The notes beneath the pieces are model-generated. The model saw nothing but the letters and a program-made list of their open reading frames with translations. It was not told the origin of the DNA and did not search any database. This document shows, piece after piece, positions 20,297 through 30,503 of a stretch of 64,000 bases of DNA (position 1 is the stretch's first letter; every line of letters begins with the position of its first letter). A program made the position numbers and the translations under genes. The DNA is taken from contig NZ_WSRW01000002.1 in NCBI RefSeq assembly GCF_009770985.1, positions 620,001-684,000 on the forward strand, given 5' to 3'. The DNA comes from Mucilaginibacter lacusdianchii (lineage in GTDB: Bacteria > Bacteroidota > Bacteroidia > Sphingobacteriales > Sphingobacteriaceae).

Positions 20297-23200
20297 TTAG
20301 AATGACACATTTAAGCCAAGGATATAATTACGTGTGGTTGGTGTGTTGGTACCGATTGTTACAATACGTCTTGGGTAAGACGCTACCGCTTGGTTTTCAT
20401 CGCCAAAGCTATTTGGTTCAGGATCCATTCCTGATGCTTTATGATAAGGCGAGAACAGTACAAATGCGTTTTGCAGCGTAAAATACAATCGAGCCTTGAA
20501 AGTTGTAGTTTTAGCTAATAGCTTGTTTAAGTCGTATCCCAGCGTAATAGTGCGAATTTTAAGATATGAGGCGTCAAAATACCCCAATGTGCTGCCATAT
20601 TTAGGGTTGTCGCCGCTTTGTATGCCACCCGGTTTAGGGTATCTGGCGTCGGTGTTTGTTGGCGTCCAGTAATCAACTTGGATGTTGTTACGACGGCCGG
20701 TTAAAAGATTCAAATATCCTCCCGACCCGTACAGGGTGCTTACCAGTATACCGCCGCTTTTAAAAGCACCTACCATATTTAAGTCGAAGCCTTTGTAAGC
20801 CAAACGAGTGTTGAAACCGCCCTGAAAATCTGGATCAACGTCCAGTATCTGACGGTCGGCGGTACCAATAGGCCTGGTTGGCTGGCCGTTGGCATTATAA
20901 CCACCAGTGTATTTCACTTTAATCATACCTACGTTGCCGCCTGGTTCCAATATGTTCAGGTAAGGGTCGCCTTGTTGCCACAAACCTTCATATTGATAAT
21001 CAAAAATGGCGTTAATGTTATGGCCTACAAACCAAAAGTTACCTTCGTTGCGCTCCTGTCCGGAATTTAAGGCTACTAATTTATTTTTATTGATGTAAAA
21101 ATTCACGCCCAAATCCCAGGTTAAACCTTTTGGATTATCGATAATTGTACCATTTAAAGCCATTTCAAAACCTTTGTTTTGCGTACGGCCAATGTTGGCT
21201 GTAATTGATGGCACGCCAGCTGTTGCCGGTAAACCCTGATCAAGCAAAAGTTCTTTGGTATTGGTTACGTAATACTCCAGTCTACCTGTAAGGCGGCGTT
21301 TAAGCACCGTAAAATCCAGAGCTGCATTCCAGGTGTCTGAGTATTCCCATCCTAAATACGGACTTGGCGTACGCCTAACATAATAACCGGTAGCGTAATT
21401 GGTATCGCCAAAATTGTACTGCCGAACTTCTAACTGACCCAGCGTTTGATAAGGCCCTACTGCCTGGTTAGCTGTTTGTCCGTAACCACCCGAAATTTTC
21501 AAATTGTCGAAAAACTTAACGTCTTTCATAAACGACTCGTTGCTAATGTTCCAGCCGGCAGAAACGGCAGGAAACCTTTGCCACTTTTTACCTGGAGCAA
21601 GGCGGGAAGAACCATCGGCACGAAGGCTGGCATTTAAAAAATAACGGTTATCGTAAGAATAAATCACGCGGCCCATCCACGAGTTTAAGCCGGTAAGCTG
21701 GTAAGAACCATTGCCAATAACTGTTTCGCCTAATGCCTGACCTAAATTATAAAACTGAAAAGCATCTGAAGGCAGGTTACGGGCCGTCATGAATGAGCTG
21801 TTAAATTTATTTTGCTCTGCCGAATATAATGCCAACAAGTTGATACTATGCTTTTCAGCAATGGTACGGTCATACGTCAGCACGTTTTCAAGTGTCCAGT
21901 GATAGTTATGTGAATTATCCACACGCGCTCTGGATTGCTCGTTTACGGTTGTACTGTTGATACCTTGTGCGGTATAGCTTCCATAATTTGACTGCCGGAA
22001 ATCCAAACCCAAATTCAAGCGATATTTAAGGCCATCAACACCCGGAATTTTAACTTCGCCGTACATAGAGTTATAGGTGGCAAAAGCGCGGGTTTCATCC
22101 AGCCATTTGTCGTGCAAATCCTCTACTCTATTTCTGTCAAGTATATAACTCTCATCTTGCGGCATCCTTATTGTTCTTTTAAGCGTACCATCTGCATTAT
22201 ATGGATTAGCAATAGGCGAGTTACTTAGGTTGCCATAAATGCCCACCTGATTACCTTCGGTTAAATTATAATTGCTATTGGAAGTAAAACCAACTCTTAC
22301 AAATTTGCCTACAGATTGGTCAACCGATCCGCGGAAGGTATAACGGGTGTAACGCTGTGTTGGGATAACGCCTTGGTTGCGGTAGTAGCCGCCGCCAAAA
22401 TTGTAGCTGCCTGTTTTGCTACCGCCCGAAACGCCAACATCGTGGCTGTTTACATAACCCGTTCTGTAAAGAAGGTCCTGCCAGTCGGTATCAACATTAT
22501 TATCTTCATCAATACCATTTACCGGGTATAAACCTGATGCTTTACGAAGCTCAACAAACTGTGGACCGGTCATCATCTTGTAACGTGCAAATGGCGTTTG
22601 CGTACCTGCATAAGCGTTGTAGGTTATTTTTGCGTCGCCTCCAACCTGGCCCCTGTTGGTAGTTACTAAAATAACACCGTTAGCACCACGCGAACCATAT
22701 ACTGCGGTTGCTGACGCGTCTTTAAGAATGTCGAGGCTTTTAATATCGTTAGGGTTGATATCGCCCAAATTGCCTACAAACGGAATACCGTCCAATACAA
22801 TCAGTGGCTCGTTTCCGGCAGTAAGTGAGCGCTGTCCACGAATTAATATCTGGAAGTTGGCACCTGGTTTTGAGTTGGTTTGCGTAAGTTCGACACCCGG
22901 TAAGCGGCCTTGCAAAGCCTGAGAAATGTTAGGCGCGGGTACATCACGTAACTTATCGCCGCCAATAGAAGCCACTGAGCCTGTAACGGCTTCACGGCGT
23001 TGTGTACCATAGCCAATAACAACTACCTCGTTTAAATCTTTGCCGCCTCTGCCAAGCGATATAGTACCCACGTTTGTGGTTGACGCAGTTACAACTATCT
23101 CTTTATCAACATAACCTATAAAAGATACCGTTATTTTTGTTGTGTTAGGCGCTGCCTTTAAGGTAAATGTGCCATCTGCTCCGGCAAAAGCAGTAACACC

Positions 23201-23362
23201 AGTTGATGTTCTGATAGTAGCGCCGGGCAGTGCTTCATTCTTATCATCAACAATTTTACCCTGTATGGTTTGGGTTTGCGCATAAAGGATAGAAGAGAAA
23301 GATAGCAGCATCAAGATGAATGCGGTTATCCTCCACCATGTTTTTTGTTTAAATATTCTCAT
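20297..23362 (-). CDS. SusC/RagA-family TonB-dependent transporter
   Basis: 1021-residue outer-membrane transporter. Signal peptide about 1-29 (ILYAQ), then a carboxypeptidase-regulatory-like domain (about 32-110), a TonB-box-like segment near EVVVIGYGTQ (about 113-122), the plug with the SusC signature DILKDASATAVYGSRGANG (about 210-228), and a 22-strand barrel ending in the aromatic NYILGLNVSF. It imports oligosaccharides using TonB energy with the SusD lid encoded next. Only one SusC/SusD pair is present in this locus. The leader contains a perfect LacI-type palindrome about 180 bp upstream of the start. Confidence 0.97.
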   Translation of the reverse strand: MRIFKQKTWWRITAFILMLLSFSSILYAQTQTIQGKIVDDKNEALPGATIRTSTGVTAFAGADGTFTLKAAPNTTKITVSFIGYVDKEIVVTASTTNVGTISLGRGGKDLNEVVVIGYGTQRREAVTGSVASIGGDKLRDVPAPNISQALQGRLPGVELTQTNSKPGANFQILIRGQRSLTAGNEPLIVLDGIPFVGNLGDINPNDIKSLDILKDASATAVYGSRGANGVILVTTNRGQVGGDAKITYNAYAGTQTPFARYKMMTGPQFVELRKASGLYPVNGIDEDNNVDTDWQDLLYRTGYVNSHDVGVSGGSKTGSYNFGGGYYRNQGVIPTQRYTRYTFRGSVDQSVGKFVRVGFTSNSNYNLTEGNQVGIYGNLSNSPIANPYNADGTLKRTIRMPQDESYILDRNRVEDLHDKWLDETRAFATYNSMYGEVKIPGVDGLKYRLNLGLDFRQSNYGSYTAQGINSTTVNEQSRARVDNSHNYHWTLENVLTYDRTIAEKHSINLLALYSAEQNKFNSSFMTARNLPSDAFQFYNLGQALGETVIGNGSYQLTGLNSWMGRVIYSYDNRYFLNASLRADGSSRLAPGKKWQRFPAVSAGWNISNESFMKDVKFFDNLKISGGYGQTANQAVGPYQTLGQLEVRQYNFGDTNYATGYYVRRTPSPYLGWEYSDTWNAALDFTVLKRRLTGRLEYYVTNTKELLLDQGLPATAGVPSITANIGRTQNKGFEMALNGTIIDNPKGLTWDLGVNFYINKNKLVALNSGQERNEGNFWFVGHNINAIFDYQYEGLWQQGDPYLNILEPGGNVGMIKVKYTGGYNANGQPTRPIGTADRQILDVDPDFQGGFNTRLAYKGFDLNMVGAFKSGGILVSTLYGSGGYLNLLTGRRNNIQVDYWTPTNTDARYPKPGGIQSGDNPKYGSTLGYFDASYLKIRTITLGYDLNKLLAKTTTFKARLYFTLQNAFVLFSPYHKASGMDPEPNSFGDENQAVASYPRRIVTIGTNTPTTRNYILGLNVSF

Positions 23363-24100
23363 GAAAGTTTAATGTTGGTTAATAATTTTTTTGGTTAGTG
23401 GCCGGTAAACAGCCTTTGCTCAAATTCTTTTGTTCAATTTTAGTTGTAGTTATTTTCTCATATTTCGTTCTGTTTATTCTTTTAATCGGTTATTTATTTA
23501 GGTATTCAATCGTTACTATAAAAGCCTGAGCAAATGATTGCAATCGATTGCATTATTTACACCAGATATGGCAACAGCTGGCATATAGGTTTATTTAAAT
23601 TGGTTTTTGCTGAAAAATTATAATTGGTATTGGTAGATGCACGAGGCATCTGCGAAGGCTAAAGTCGAAGTTTTTACAATTGAGGTGTGCTACATTCGAA
23701 TAAAAGGATAGCACGAATGTTTATGCCAAAGGAATTTAGTTATACAAATGAATAAAGCGTTTGTCTAAATCACTTGTAATACTGCACTTTAACTACACAT
23801 CAAACAATTGTTTAACACTAAAAAGAAATTATGACAAGAAACAGTAAGCCACCCTTTTCAATGAGTTCTTTGCTAACCCAAGGCAAGATTTTAATGCGCT
23901 GAACATAACATCACTTTTATTAACCTACTGGTCTACATATTGTAAACCCTACCATATATTAAACATTTTCATGACGTTTTATAACAGTTTGTGCAAAAGC
24001 AACGAGTTTGTCTAAGCTAAATTTACCATTGACAAACTTTCTATCTAAACCCACTTTTTACTTTATCTACAGTTAAAGCCTGTCATTATTTAATAAGCTA
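23363..24100. promoter_or_regulatory. Divergent control region between susC and a GH43 gene
   Basis: This 738-bp region is the longest non-coding stretch of the locus. Besides the palindrome at 23539-23552 it has AAACAATTGTTT, a perfect 12-bp palindrome (23802-23813); GTTTGTCTAA twice (23759-23768 and 24006-24015); and an inverted pair GTTTGTC (24006-24012) with GACAAAC (24031-24037) separated by 18 nt. GTTTGTCTA recurs at 30082-30090 upstream of the GH67 gene. No gene or RNA was recognised. Confidence 0.5.
23539..23552. promoter_or_regulatory. LacI-type operator palindrome upstream of susC
   Basis: TGCAATCGATTGCA is a perfect 14-bp palindrome with central CG, the classic form of LacI/GalR-family operators. 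It lies 177-190 bp upstream of the susC start and about 550 bp upstream of the divergent GH43 gene. The obvious ligand is the LacI-family protein encoded at 8386-9468. Confidence 0.7.
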
Positions 24101-25681
24101 ATGAAAAAAATATTTTATTTGAGCCTGGCGGTCATCATTACCATGTATAGTGTTGGTGCATTTACGCTTAAAGCCCAGCAAGCAAGTAACCCTGTTATTT
24201 ATGCCGATGTACCTGACCTATCAATTATTCGTGTAGGTAAAGTGTATTACATGAGTAGTACAACAATGCATATGAACCCAGGCGTACCCATCATGAAATC
24301 TACCGATTTAGTAAACTGGAAATTGGTTAGCTATGCGTATGACAAGCTGGATGATATAGACGAGTTAAATCTGGCTAATGGTAAAAGCACTTATGGACGA
24401 GGCTCGTGGGCCAGCAGCCTGCGTTATCACAAGGGCACCTACTATGTTTCTACCTTTGCCGGCACCACCGGTAAAACTTATATCTATTCAACCAAAAATA
24501 TTGAGAAAGGCCCTTGGAAAGCGGCATCCTTTAAACCTGCCCTACACGATCACTCGCTATTTTTTGACGATGACGGAAAAGTTTACATGGTTTACGGTAG
24601 CGGCAAAATTATGCTGACTGAACTTAATGATGATTTAACAGGCATAAAAACCGGCAGCACGCCACATGAAATTATTGCTAACGCAAGCATAGCAGCTGGC
24701 CCCAATGTTGGATTACCGGCAGAAGGTTCACAACTTTTTAAAGTGAATGGTAAATACTACTTGTTCAATATTTCGTGGCCGCGTGGCGGCATGCGTACGG
24801 TTCTTATACACCGTGCCGACAACATCAACGGCCCTTATGAAGGGCGTATCGGTTTTCAGGACAAAGGCGTAGCCCAAGGGGGGCTGATTAATACCGCTAA
24901 AGGCGAATGGTTTGCTTATTTATTTCGGGATTTTGGCGCAGTTGGACGTATTCCCTATTTGGTGCCGGTTAGCTGGCAAAACGGGTGGCCCATTATTGGC
25001 GAAAACGGGAAAGTACCTGCACAATTGAACTTACCGGCCAATAAAAGTATAATTCCGGGAATTGTTGCACCTGACGAATTTAACCATAAAAAGGAAAATG
25101 CATCATTGCCTTTGGTATGGCAATGGAACCATAACCCAGAAAACGCCCTATGGTCGCTCACCCAACGGCCCGGTTATCTTCGCCTTACTACCGCAAGAGT
25201 AGATACCAGTATTTTTTTGGCGCGCAATACTTTGACGCAGAGAACCTTTGGGCCAACTAGCTCGGCCAACACAGTGGTTGACATAAGTCACCTAAAAAAT
25301 GGAGACTGCTCCGGCTTGCTGTTATTGCAAAAAAAGTTTGGCTGGGTTGGCGTAAAAGCTGAAGATGACGGAAATTATTTAGTTATGATCAACGGCGAGT
25401 CGGGCACTGCTGTTGAAGTGGAACGCATACTACTTAAACAAAAGGTGGTTTACCTGAAAGCAGATTGCGATTTCCGTGAACGGACAGACAAGGCTACATT
25501 TGCGTACAGCCTGGATGGCAAAACCTGGCTAAACATTGGTAATACTTTAAACATGGCCTATACCATTCCTCATTTTATGGGATACCGGTTTGGATTGTTT
25601 AACTATGCTACAAAGAACACTGGAGGCTATGCCGATTTTAACTTTTTTCATATCAGTGACCAGATAGCCAATAAAAATTAA
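24101..25681 (+). CDS. GH43 glycosidase with C-terminal beta-sandwich
   Basis: Secreted 526-residue GH43 protein (signal peptide about 1-25, ending LKAQ). Catalytic candidates are D39 in DVPDLS, D150 in LHDHS and E208 in PAEGS. The propeller (about 30-315) is followed by the beta-sandwich of GH43 xylosidases (about 330-526). The residue pattern around the first Asp (ADVPDLSIIR instead of GFYPDPSIVR) marks a subfamily different from the other GH43 enzymes here. Beta-xylosidase or arabinofuranosidase activity is likely. It is divergent from susC and shares its 738-bp control region, and its 3-prime end faces the next GH43 gene across a hairpin. Confidence 0.88.
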   Translation: MKKIFYLSLAVIITMYSVGAFTLKAQQASNPVIYADVPDLSIIRVGKVYYMSSTTMHMNPGVPIMKSTDLVNWKLVSYAYDKLDDIDELNLANGKSTYGRGSWASSLRYHKGTYYVSTFAGTTGKTYIYSTKNIEKGPWKAASFKPALHDHSLFFDDDGKVYMVYGSGKIMLTELNDDLTGIKTGSTPHEIIANASIAAGPNVGLPAEGSQLFKVNGKYYLFNISWPRGGMRTVLIHRADNINGPYEGRIGFQDKGVAQGGLINTAKGEWFAYLFRDFGAVGRIPYLVPVSWQNGWPIIGENGKVPAQLNLPANKSIIPGIVAPDEFNHKKENASLPLVWQWNHNPENALWSLTQRPGYLRLTTARVDTSIFLARNTLTQRTFGPTSSANTVVDISHLKNGDCSGLLLLQKKFGWVGVKAEDDGNYLVMINGESGTAVEVERILLKQKVVYLKADCDFRERTDKATFAYSLDGKTWLNIGNTLNMAYTIPHFMGYRFGLFNYATKNTGGYADFNFFHISDQIANKN

Positions 25682-25686
25682 AGATA

Positions 25687-25732
25687 AAGCCAGCATTTTG
25701 CATTCACATTAGTAAATACAAAATGCTGGCTT
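25687..25732. terminator. Convergent hairpin between two GH43 genes
   Basis: AAGCCAGCATTTTG (25687-25700) pairs perfectly with CAAAATGCTGGCTT (25719-25732) around an 18-nt loop. It separates the plus-strand and minus-strand GH43 genes that converge here and can act in both directions, although the flanking T-run is short. Confidence 0.7.
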
Positions 25733-25751
25733 GCTTTAAAAACGTTGAAAC

Positions 25752-27707
25752 CTACTCAGCTACCAACTTCATACTCTTAATTTTTACAGCGCCAGATGCA
25801 CCCTTAGCAAATTTGATAAAAACATCATGTTGCCCTTTTACTTTCTTTAATGCAGTGGTGAATGTTTTCCATTCATCTGTTGCTGTTTTCGTAACGGGCA
25901 TCTTTGCCACGCGCTTTCCATCTTTAAGGTCGTCTATCCAAATTTCTAGTTCGGCATTCTCTGAGCTTGTGGCTTGTATAGAAATGTTTTCGGCTGGTTG
26001 CTGGCCAAAGTCTACTCCAGCAAGCATTAACCAACCACCTAACGAACTGGTGTTAGTTACAGATTTATCGGCCAATCTTTTTACGCCATAAAAGTTATTC
26101 ATGCTAATGGCTGGAATTTCAGAAAAGCCGTCTTTATAAGTGAAGCAGTCAAAATCCGCAGGTTTACTTTCTGCAAACAGGCCAACACTGGTTCCAACCC
26201 ATGAATTGAAATTAGGTTGTGCCTTGTCTAAATCAACAGCATTTACGGCAGCGCCAACAACTGTCCAGCTTTTACCGTCTAAACTATAATACCCGGTAAG
26301 CCAGTGCTCGTAGCGCCGTAGCTTAAGCCAAACCGTGTTACCCACCGGGTTTGATACTACACGTGTGGCTGTATCCATTTGCAAGGTTATTTTTTTACCT
26401 TGATCGAACCCAGAAAACAGCCTGACTATTACCTTTTGATTACCATTAGTAAGATAAATACCTGCCTTATCAGCACTATCAGTTGCATTTAAGTCAACCT
26501 TAGTGATGACCGTATAGTAATGATCTGTTTCTTTTTGCATCAGGTGTGCACGGTTGGTATCAGGCATAAGCGTAATCCAGCCTTTGCGTTTAGTGAGTAA
26601 GTATTGAGATGAAGCCCTTTTGGTTAAGAAATGCCAGTTAACGTCTAATGTTTCCTTATCAAAATCATCTGATGCTACCCGCCGCCAGGGAATACCACTT
26701 TTAGGCAGATTAGGTTTAACAACAGGCTGCGTTGTTGGTGCCATGCCCCACGGGCGGTCGCCCTCCCAAACCACTTGGTACAAACCGGTTTGCCGTCCTG
26801 TACCCGACCAGTCATTACCCTGGTATTTTTCATAACTCTGTCCTATTGTCCACCAGGTTCCGTCGGCTAGCTGAACAGGCGCTGCAATGTGGTTGGGCCT
26901 GCGAAAACCCACTTCGCTGTCAGAAATTGGTTTAAAAAATTCACCTAAGCGCTCCCATTTTGTAGAATCGCTGGTTAGTTTAGAAGCCCTAAGTACGTAT
27001 TGACCGCCGGAAACATCGCCCGCCGGAAAATAGTAGTAATAACCGTTACGCTTACACATCACGGGCCCTTCGGCCCAACTGTATTGTAATTTGGCGTTAA
27101 TCCAGTCTAAGTTAATAACCGTGTCAGTAAGTTGGCCATTTTTGCCTAAAGCCTGCAGGCGGTTTACCTTTTGCCCATTCTTGATGACCATGTAAGGTTT
27201 GCCGTCATCATCTACAAAAATTGAATTATCATACCCCAGGGGGCCGGTTTGCGGATTAGATTTCACTTGTACCGGAGCAGACCAAGGGCCTTTAGGCGAC
27301 GGTGCTTTACAGAACCATTGCCCGCCTGCCGAAAAGTAGATCCAATAAGAGCCATAAAAGTAAGTAATGGCGCCCTGCCAAATTCCTGCTGATGGCTTGT
27401 CGGATACCCAACCGGCTTTTGAGGCCGGTAGCACACGACTTATTATTTCCCAATGAATTAAATCTTTGGAATGATAAATGGGCAGGTAGGGATTAAAATG
27501 AAAGGTTGAACCGCAATGATAAAAATCGTCCCCTACTTTAAGAAGCGTGGGGTCTGGATGATCGCCCGGCAACACCGGATTGACATAGGTTTGTACACTT
27601 TGGTAATAAGCCTCATCGCTTTTGGGCTGTGTTTGCGCAAAAGCCGCAAACGGCAGCCATGAAGCTAAAGCTGTACATGTTAAATAACAACGGAATGTAT
27701 TAATCAT
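25752..27707 (-). CDS. Three-module GH43 glycosidase with CBM6-like domain
   Basis: 651-residue secreted enzyme (signal peptide about 1-24, ending AAFAQ). Module 1 (about 40-330) is the GH43 propeller with D52 in HPDPT, D160 in YDNS and E213 in AEGPV. Module 2 (about 345-525) is the GH43-associated beta-sandwich (SDDFDKETLDVNWHFL). Module 3 (about 530-651) is a CBM6-like domain ending VKIKSMKLVAE. This layout is typical of arabinofuranosidases or beta-xylosidases acting on decorated xylan. The gene is on the same strand as GH67 and lies 184 bp after its stop codon, so a separate promoter is possible. Confidence 0.87.
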   Translation of the reverse strand: MINTFRCYLTCTALASWLPFAAFAQTQPKSDEAYYQSVQTYVNPVLPGDHPDPTLLKVGDDFYHCGSTFHFNPYLPIYHSKDLIHWEIISRVLPASKAGWVSDKPSAGIWQGAITYFYGSYWIYFSAGGQWFCKAPSPKGPWSAPVQVKSNPQTGPLGYDNSIFVDDDGKPYMVIKNGQKVNRLQALGKNGQLTDTVINLDWINAKLQYSWAEGPVMCKRNGYYYYFPAGDVSGGQYVLRASKLTSDSTKWERLGEFFKPISDSEVGFRRPNHIAAPVQLADGTWWTIGQSYEKYQGNDWSGTGRQTGLYQVVWEGDRPWGMAPTTQPVVKPNLPKSGIPWRRVASDDFDKETLDVNWHFLTKRASSQYLLTKRKGWITLMPDTNRAHLMQKETDHYYTVITKVDLNATDSADKAGIYLTNGNQKVIVRLFSGFDQGKKITLQMDTATRVVSNPVGNTVWLKLRRYEHWLTGYYSLDGKSWTVVGAAVNAVDLDKAQPNFNSWVGTSVGLFAESKPADFDCFTYKDGFSEIPAISMNNFYGVKRLADKSVTNTSSLGGWLMLAGVDFGQQPAENISIQATSSENAELEIWIDDLKDGKRVAKMPVTKTATDEWKTFTTALKKVKGQHDVFIKFAKGASGAVKIKSMKLVAE

Positions 27708-27891
27708 ATAATATAGGAAGTCTTTTACTGGTATTTTAAAGGTGGTTCATTGCTATTGAGTTGCTTTTGGGCTTAACTGAATGCAAGTACCCTTCAGGAA
27801 CTCATCGCAGTAAACATTTATGCACAGGCAGAGTGCTATTGCATTGTGTATGCAACAATCCTACAGATACATTAAACTTATGCTGGTTGGC

Positions 27892-29955
27892 TTATTCAGT
27901 GATACGTCTGGGATCTGTGTGCATGAGGTATTCTAATTGGTAAATCGGTGGTATTACATCAGAGGGAAATGGCCGTTTGCTGAACTGCTGAAAATATAAC
28001 AGGCAGGCATCTTTCCAAACCTGTGCATCTAAATGCTGGCGCTGTAGTTTTGCCTGCGTGTGTATAAAACGTTGCGTATCAACATATTCTTGCAAAGTAT
28101 TCCATAGCGTTTGAAAACCAGCTGTTTGTTTAACACCTTTATCATAATGGTAACATATATCATCCCATAACGTTACCCCCCGTTTTGTTTTAAAATCCCA
28201 AGGCAGGTGATGAAACCATAAAATATATTCGTCGGGACAGGTTTGTACATTAGCCAACCGAGACCTGAGCGGTTCACTATATTGGCTTACCGAGTTACTT
28301 CCCTGTATAGTACGGTCAAAACCAATACCAGCGCTATCTGCTTTATGATAATAAGGAGGTGTCCAGTCTGGCCGAACGTTTTTGGGTGCAAACCACGGTC
28401 CTGGTCCATAATGTTCGTATGCAGAAAACAAGTGGTGCAAACCAAGGGGCATCATGTAATTAACCGCTGCTTCCCGGCTTTCCAGCATCATACCTTTAAC
28501 CGGTTTTAAAAACTCTTGCTCCCACCTAGCCATTTTTTGGCTACCACTTTGGGTATCGTAATCCGCAAAGGTTAACCTTATCCATTCATCAGCAATTTGT
28601 GCGCTGGTTAACTCTGGGTTCCAGGCCAGCCGGCCAAACGCATACCAGTTGGCTTGCGCAAAATGATGGCCGCACCAATTGGTGTCTAAACCAATGTTAG
28701 CCACACCGGCAATGGCTGTTATTTTTTGAGGGTACACACTGCCATCCGTACATCGGGCTACGGTGCTACCCACACCCGCCTGGTAAGTATCACTTTTTAA
28801 GCATTCTTCCCACATGGTAGATAAAAACACCAAATGGTTAGATTGCCCTAAATATTCCTGGGTGATTTGAAATTCAAGCATTAACGGCGTTTTCTTCAGG
28901 GCTCCTAAAAGCGGACTGAATGGTTCGCGCGGCTGGAAATCCACAGGTCCATTTTTAACTTGTACAATTACATTGTCGTGAAATTTGCCGTCGAAGGGTA
29001 CAAACTCCTGATAGGCTTGGCCTGCCCGGTCTTTATTGGTTGAACTGTAAACAAAAGCCCGCCACATTACAATGCCGCCAAACGGTTTTAATGCGTCGGC
29101 AATCATGTTGGCACCATCGGCATGGCTACGGCCATAGTTTTGTGGCCCGGGTTGCCCTTCGCTGTTTGCTTTAATCAAAAATCCGCCGAAATCCGGTATC
29201 ATACGATATATTTCTTTGGCTTTAGCCTGCCACCACTGTGCAACAGCAGGATTTAAGGGATCGGCAGTTGATGGGCCGCCCAGTCGGGTTGGTGAGGCAA
29301 AATTGACAGAAAGGTATACTTTAATACCGTAAGTGCGGAGCACATCGGCTATGGCTTTTGCTTTTTTCAAATACGCTACAGACAATATCAGTGGCGATGC
29401 GTTTACGTTGTTCAATACAGCGCCGTTTATACCTACAGAGGCATTGGCCCGGCCATACTCGCGCCACAAGGTGCGGTCAGCGTCGGTAACGGTCAATGAA
29501 TCTTTTTCGTTTCGCCAAAATATTGAACGCCCGGCATAACCGCGTTCAATAGAACCATTCAAATTATCCCAATGGTTCAGTATACGTCGTTCATAAGAGG
29601 GATTTGTGGCGATAGTAATTGTTGACTGGCCCGTTTGCTGCCGTCTCATTAAATCAAATGCACCATATAATATACCGGCCTCGGTACGTGCAGTAATTCT
29701 TCCACATTCCAGTTTAAATCCATCACCTTTAATGTCTTTATCAGGCTTTACATTGAATTGCACAACCGCCCCTGGTTTTCCACGCCAACCCGTCCGAAGC
29801 TCATGCTCGGCCAAGTTTAACAGTGATGACCTGCGGTGCGGTTGAACACGAACAGTACCCGTGTTGTGCGCACGCAGCCAAAGCTGGTGTCCGTCTTCGG
29901 CATAAAGAAAGCTGGAAAAACATAGCAATATAAAAATCGCAACAAATCTCTTCAT
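27892..29955 (-). CDS. GH67 alpha-glucuronidase
   Basis: Family 67 enzyme that removes (4-O-methyl)glucuronic acid from the non-reducing end xylose of xylo-oligosaccharides. The open frame extends to 30021, but I start at 29955 because MKRFVAIFILLCF begins a clear signal peptide (about 1-19, SFLYAE) and the extra 22 residues have no family match. Numbered from this start the protein is 687 residues, with general acid E266 in KANSEGQ and the paired bases D339 in GPVDFQ and E367 in ITQEYLG. The spacing between them (73 and 28 residues) equals that of Glu292, Asp365 and Glu393 in Cellvibrio GlcA67A. The presence of this enzyme is the strongest sign that the locus targets glucuronoxylan. Confidence 0.95.
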   Translation of the reverse strand: MKRFVAIFILLCFSSFLYAEDGHQLWLRAHNTGTVRVQPHRRSSLLNLAEHELRTGWRGKPGAVVQFNVKPDKDIKGDGFKLECGRITARTEAGILYGAFDLMRRQQTGQSTITIATNPSYERRILNHWDNLNGSIERGYAGRSIFWRNEKDSLTVTDADRTLWREYGRANASVGINGAVLNNVNASPLILSVAYLKKAKAIADVLRTYGIKVYLSVNFASPTRLGGPSTADPLNPAVAQWWQAKAKEIYRMIPDFGGFLIKANSEGQPGPQNYGRSHADGANMIADALKPFGGIVMWRAFVYSSTNKDRAGQAYQEFVPFDGKFHDNVIVQVKNGPVDFQPREPFSPLLGALKKTPLMLEFQITQEYLGQSNHLVFLSTMWEECLKSDTYQAGVGSTVARCTDGSVYPQKITAIAGVANIGLDTNWCGHHFAQANWYAFGRLAWNPELTSAQIADEWIRLTFADYDTQSGSQKMARWEQEFLKPVKGMMLESREAAVNYMMPLGLHHLFSAYEHYGPGPWFAPKNVRPDWTPPYYHKADSAGIGFDRTIQGSNSVSQYSEPLRSRLANVQTCPDEYILWFHHLPWDFKTKRGVTLWDDICYHYDKGVKQTAGFQTLWNTLQEYVDTQRFIHTQAKLQRQHLDAQVWKDACLLYFQQFSKRPFPSDVIPPIYQLEYLMHTDPRRITE

Positions 29956-30503
29956 CAGGCAATTGGTTATTTGGCTATCCGGTAATAGTGCTGTTATAGC
30001 ATTTTTGCTTAAATGCCGCAATGCCCTACCAAATGATTAGCTGGTTCAAAAGTAGTTACCGGCTAAATACCTTTCCCGTACGTTTGTCTATGTTTGGGCT
30101 ACAAATGTTCAAAGTGGAAGAATTGTACGGCGAACAGCTAGAGAAAAGTAGTTTAATTTACGGTGAGCAGGCTTATTCTTTGAGAATTGATTTTGAGGCA
30201 GCTCACAGCAGATCAATAATACCCTAAGCACCAAATAAGACTAAAATCTTTAAGTTTATTCCCTAAAACTTAAATTCTAAAACTGCTTCAAGAAAAAATA
30301 TAATAATAGAGTTACCAGTTGGATTATGCAACTCCGCTTATTTTAAAATACAGCAGAGCTGCCCATAACCCAGACATTCACCGCGTTTATAAGTAACGGC
30401 TTAGCTATTACCGGCGCAACTTGGTGAAAAAACTACTGAGGTTACAGCCAGCCCGGCAGATAAACAGGCGCATGACTAGTGCCGCCACCCACCTTATGTA
30501 CGG
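29956..30503. promoter_or_regulatory. Leader of the GH67 gene and gap before the NmrA-like gene
   Basis: About 548 bp without a convincing gene. It carries GTTTGTCTA at 30082-30090 and ACAAATGT at 30101-30108 (the inverse of ACATTTGT), both of which recur elsewhere in the locus, so it is probably the right-hand limit of the xylan regulon. A 68-codon plus-strand frame at 30021-30227 has no recognisable features. Confidence 0.4.

Noticed and set aside
27761..27943. 60-codon plus-strand frame between GH43 and GH67
   Set aside because: Overlaps the GH67 end on the other strand and has no recognisable feature.
30021..30227. 68-codon plus-strand frame upstream of GH67
   Set aside because: No motif, no neighbour support, and the region contains likely control elements of GH67.
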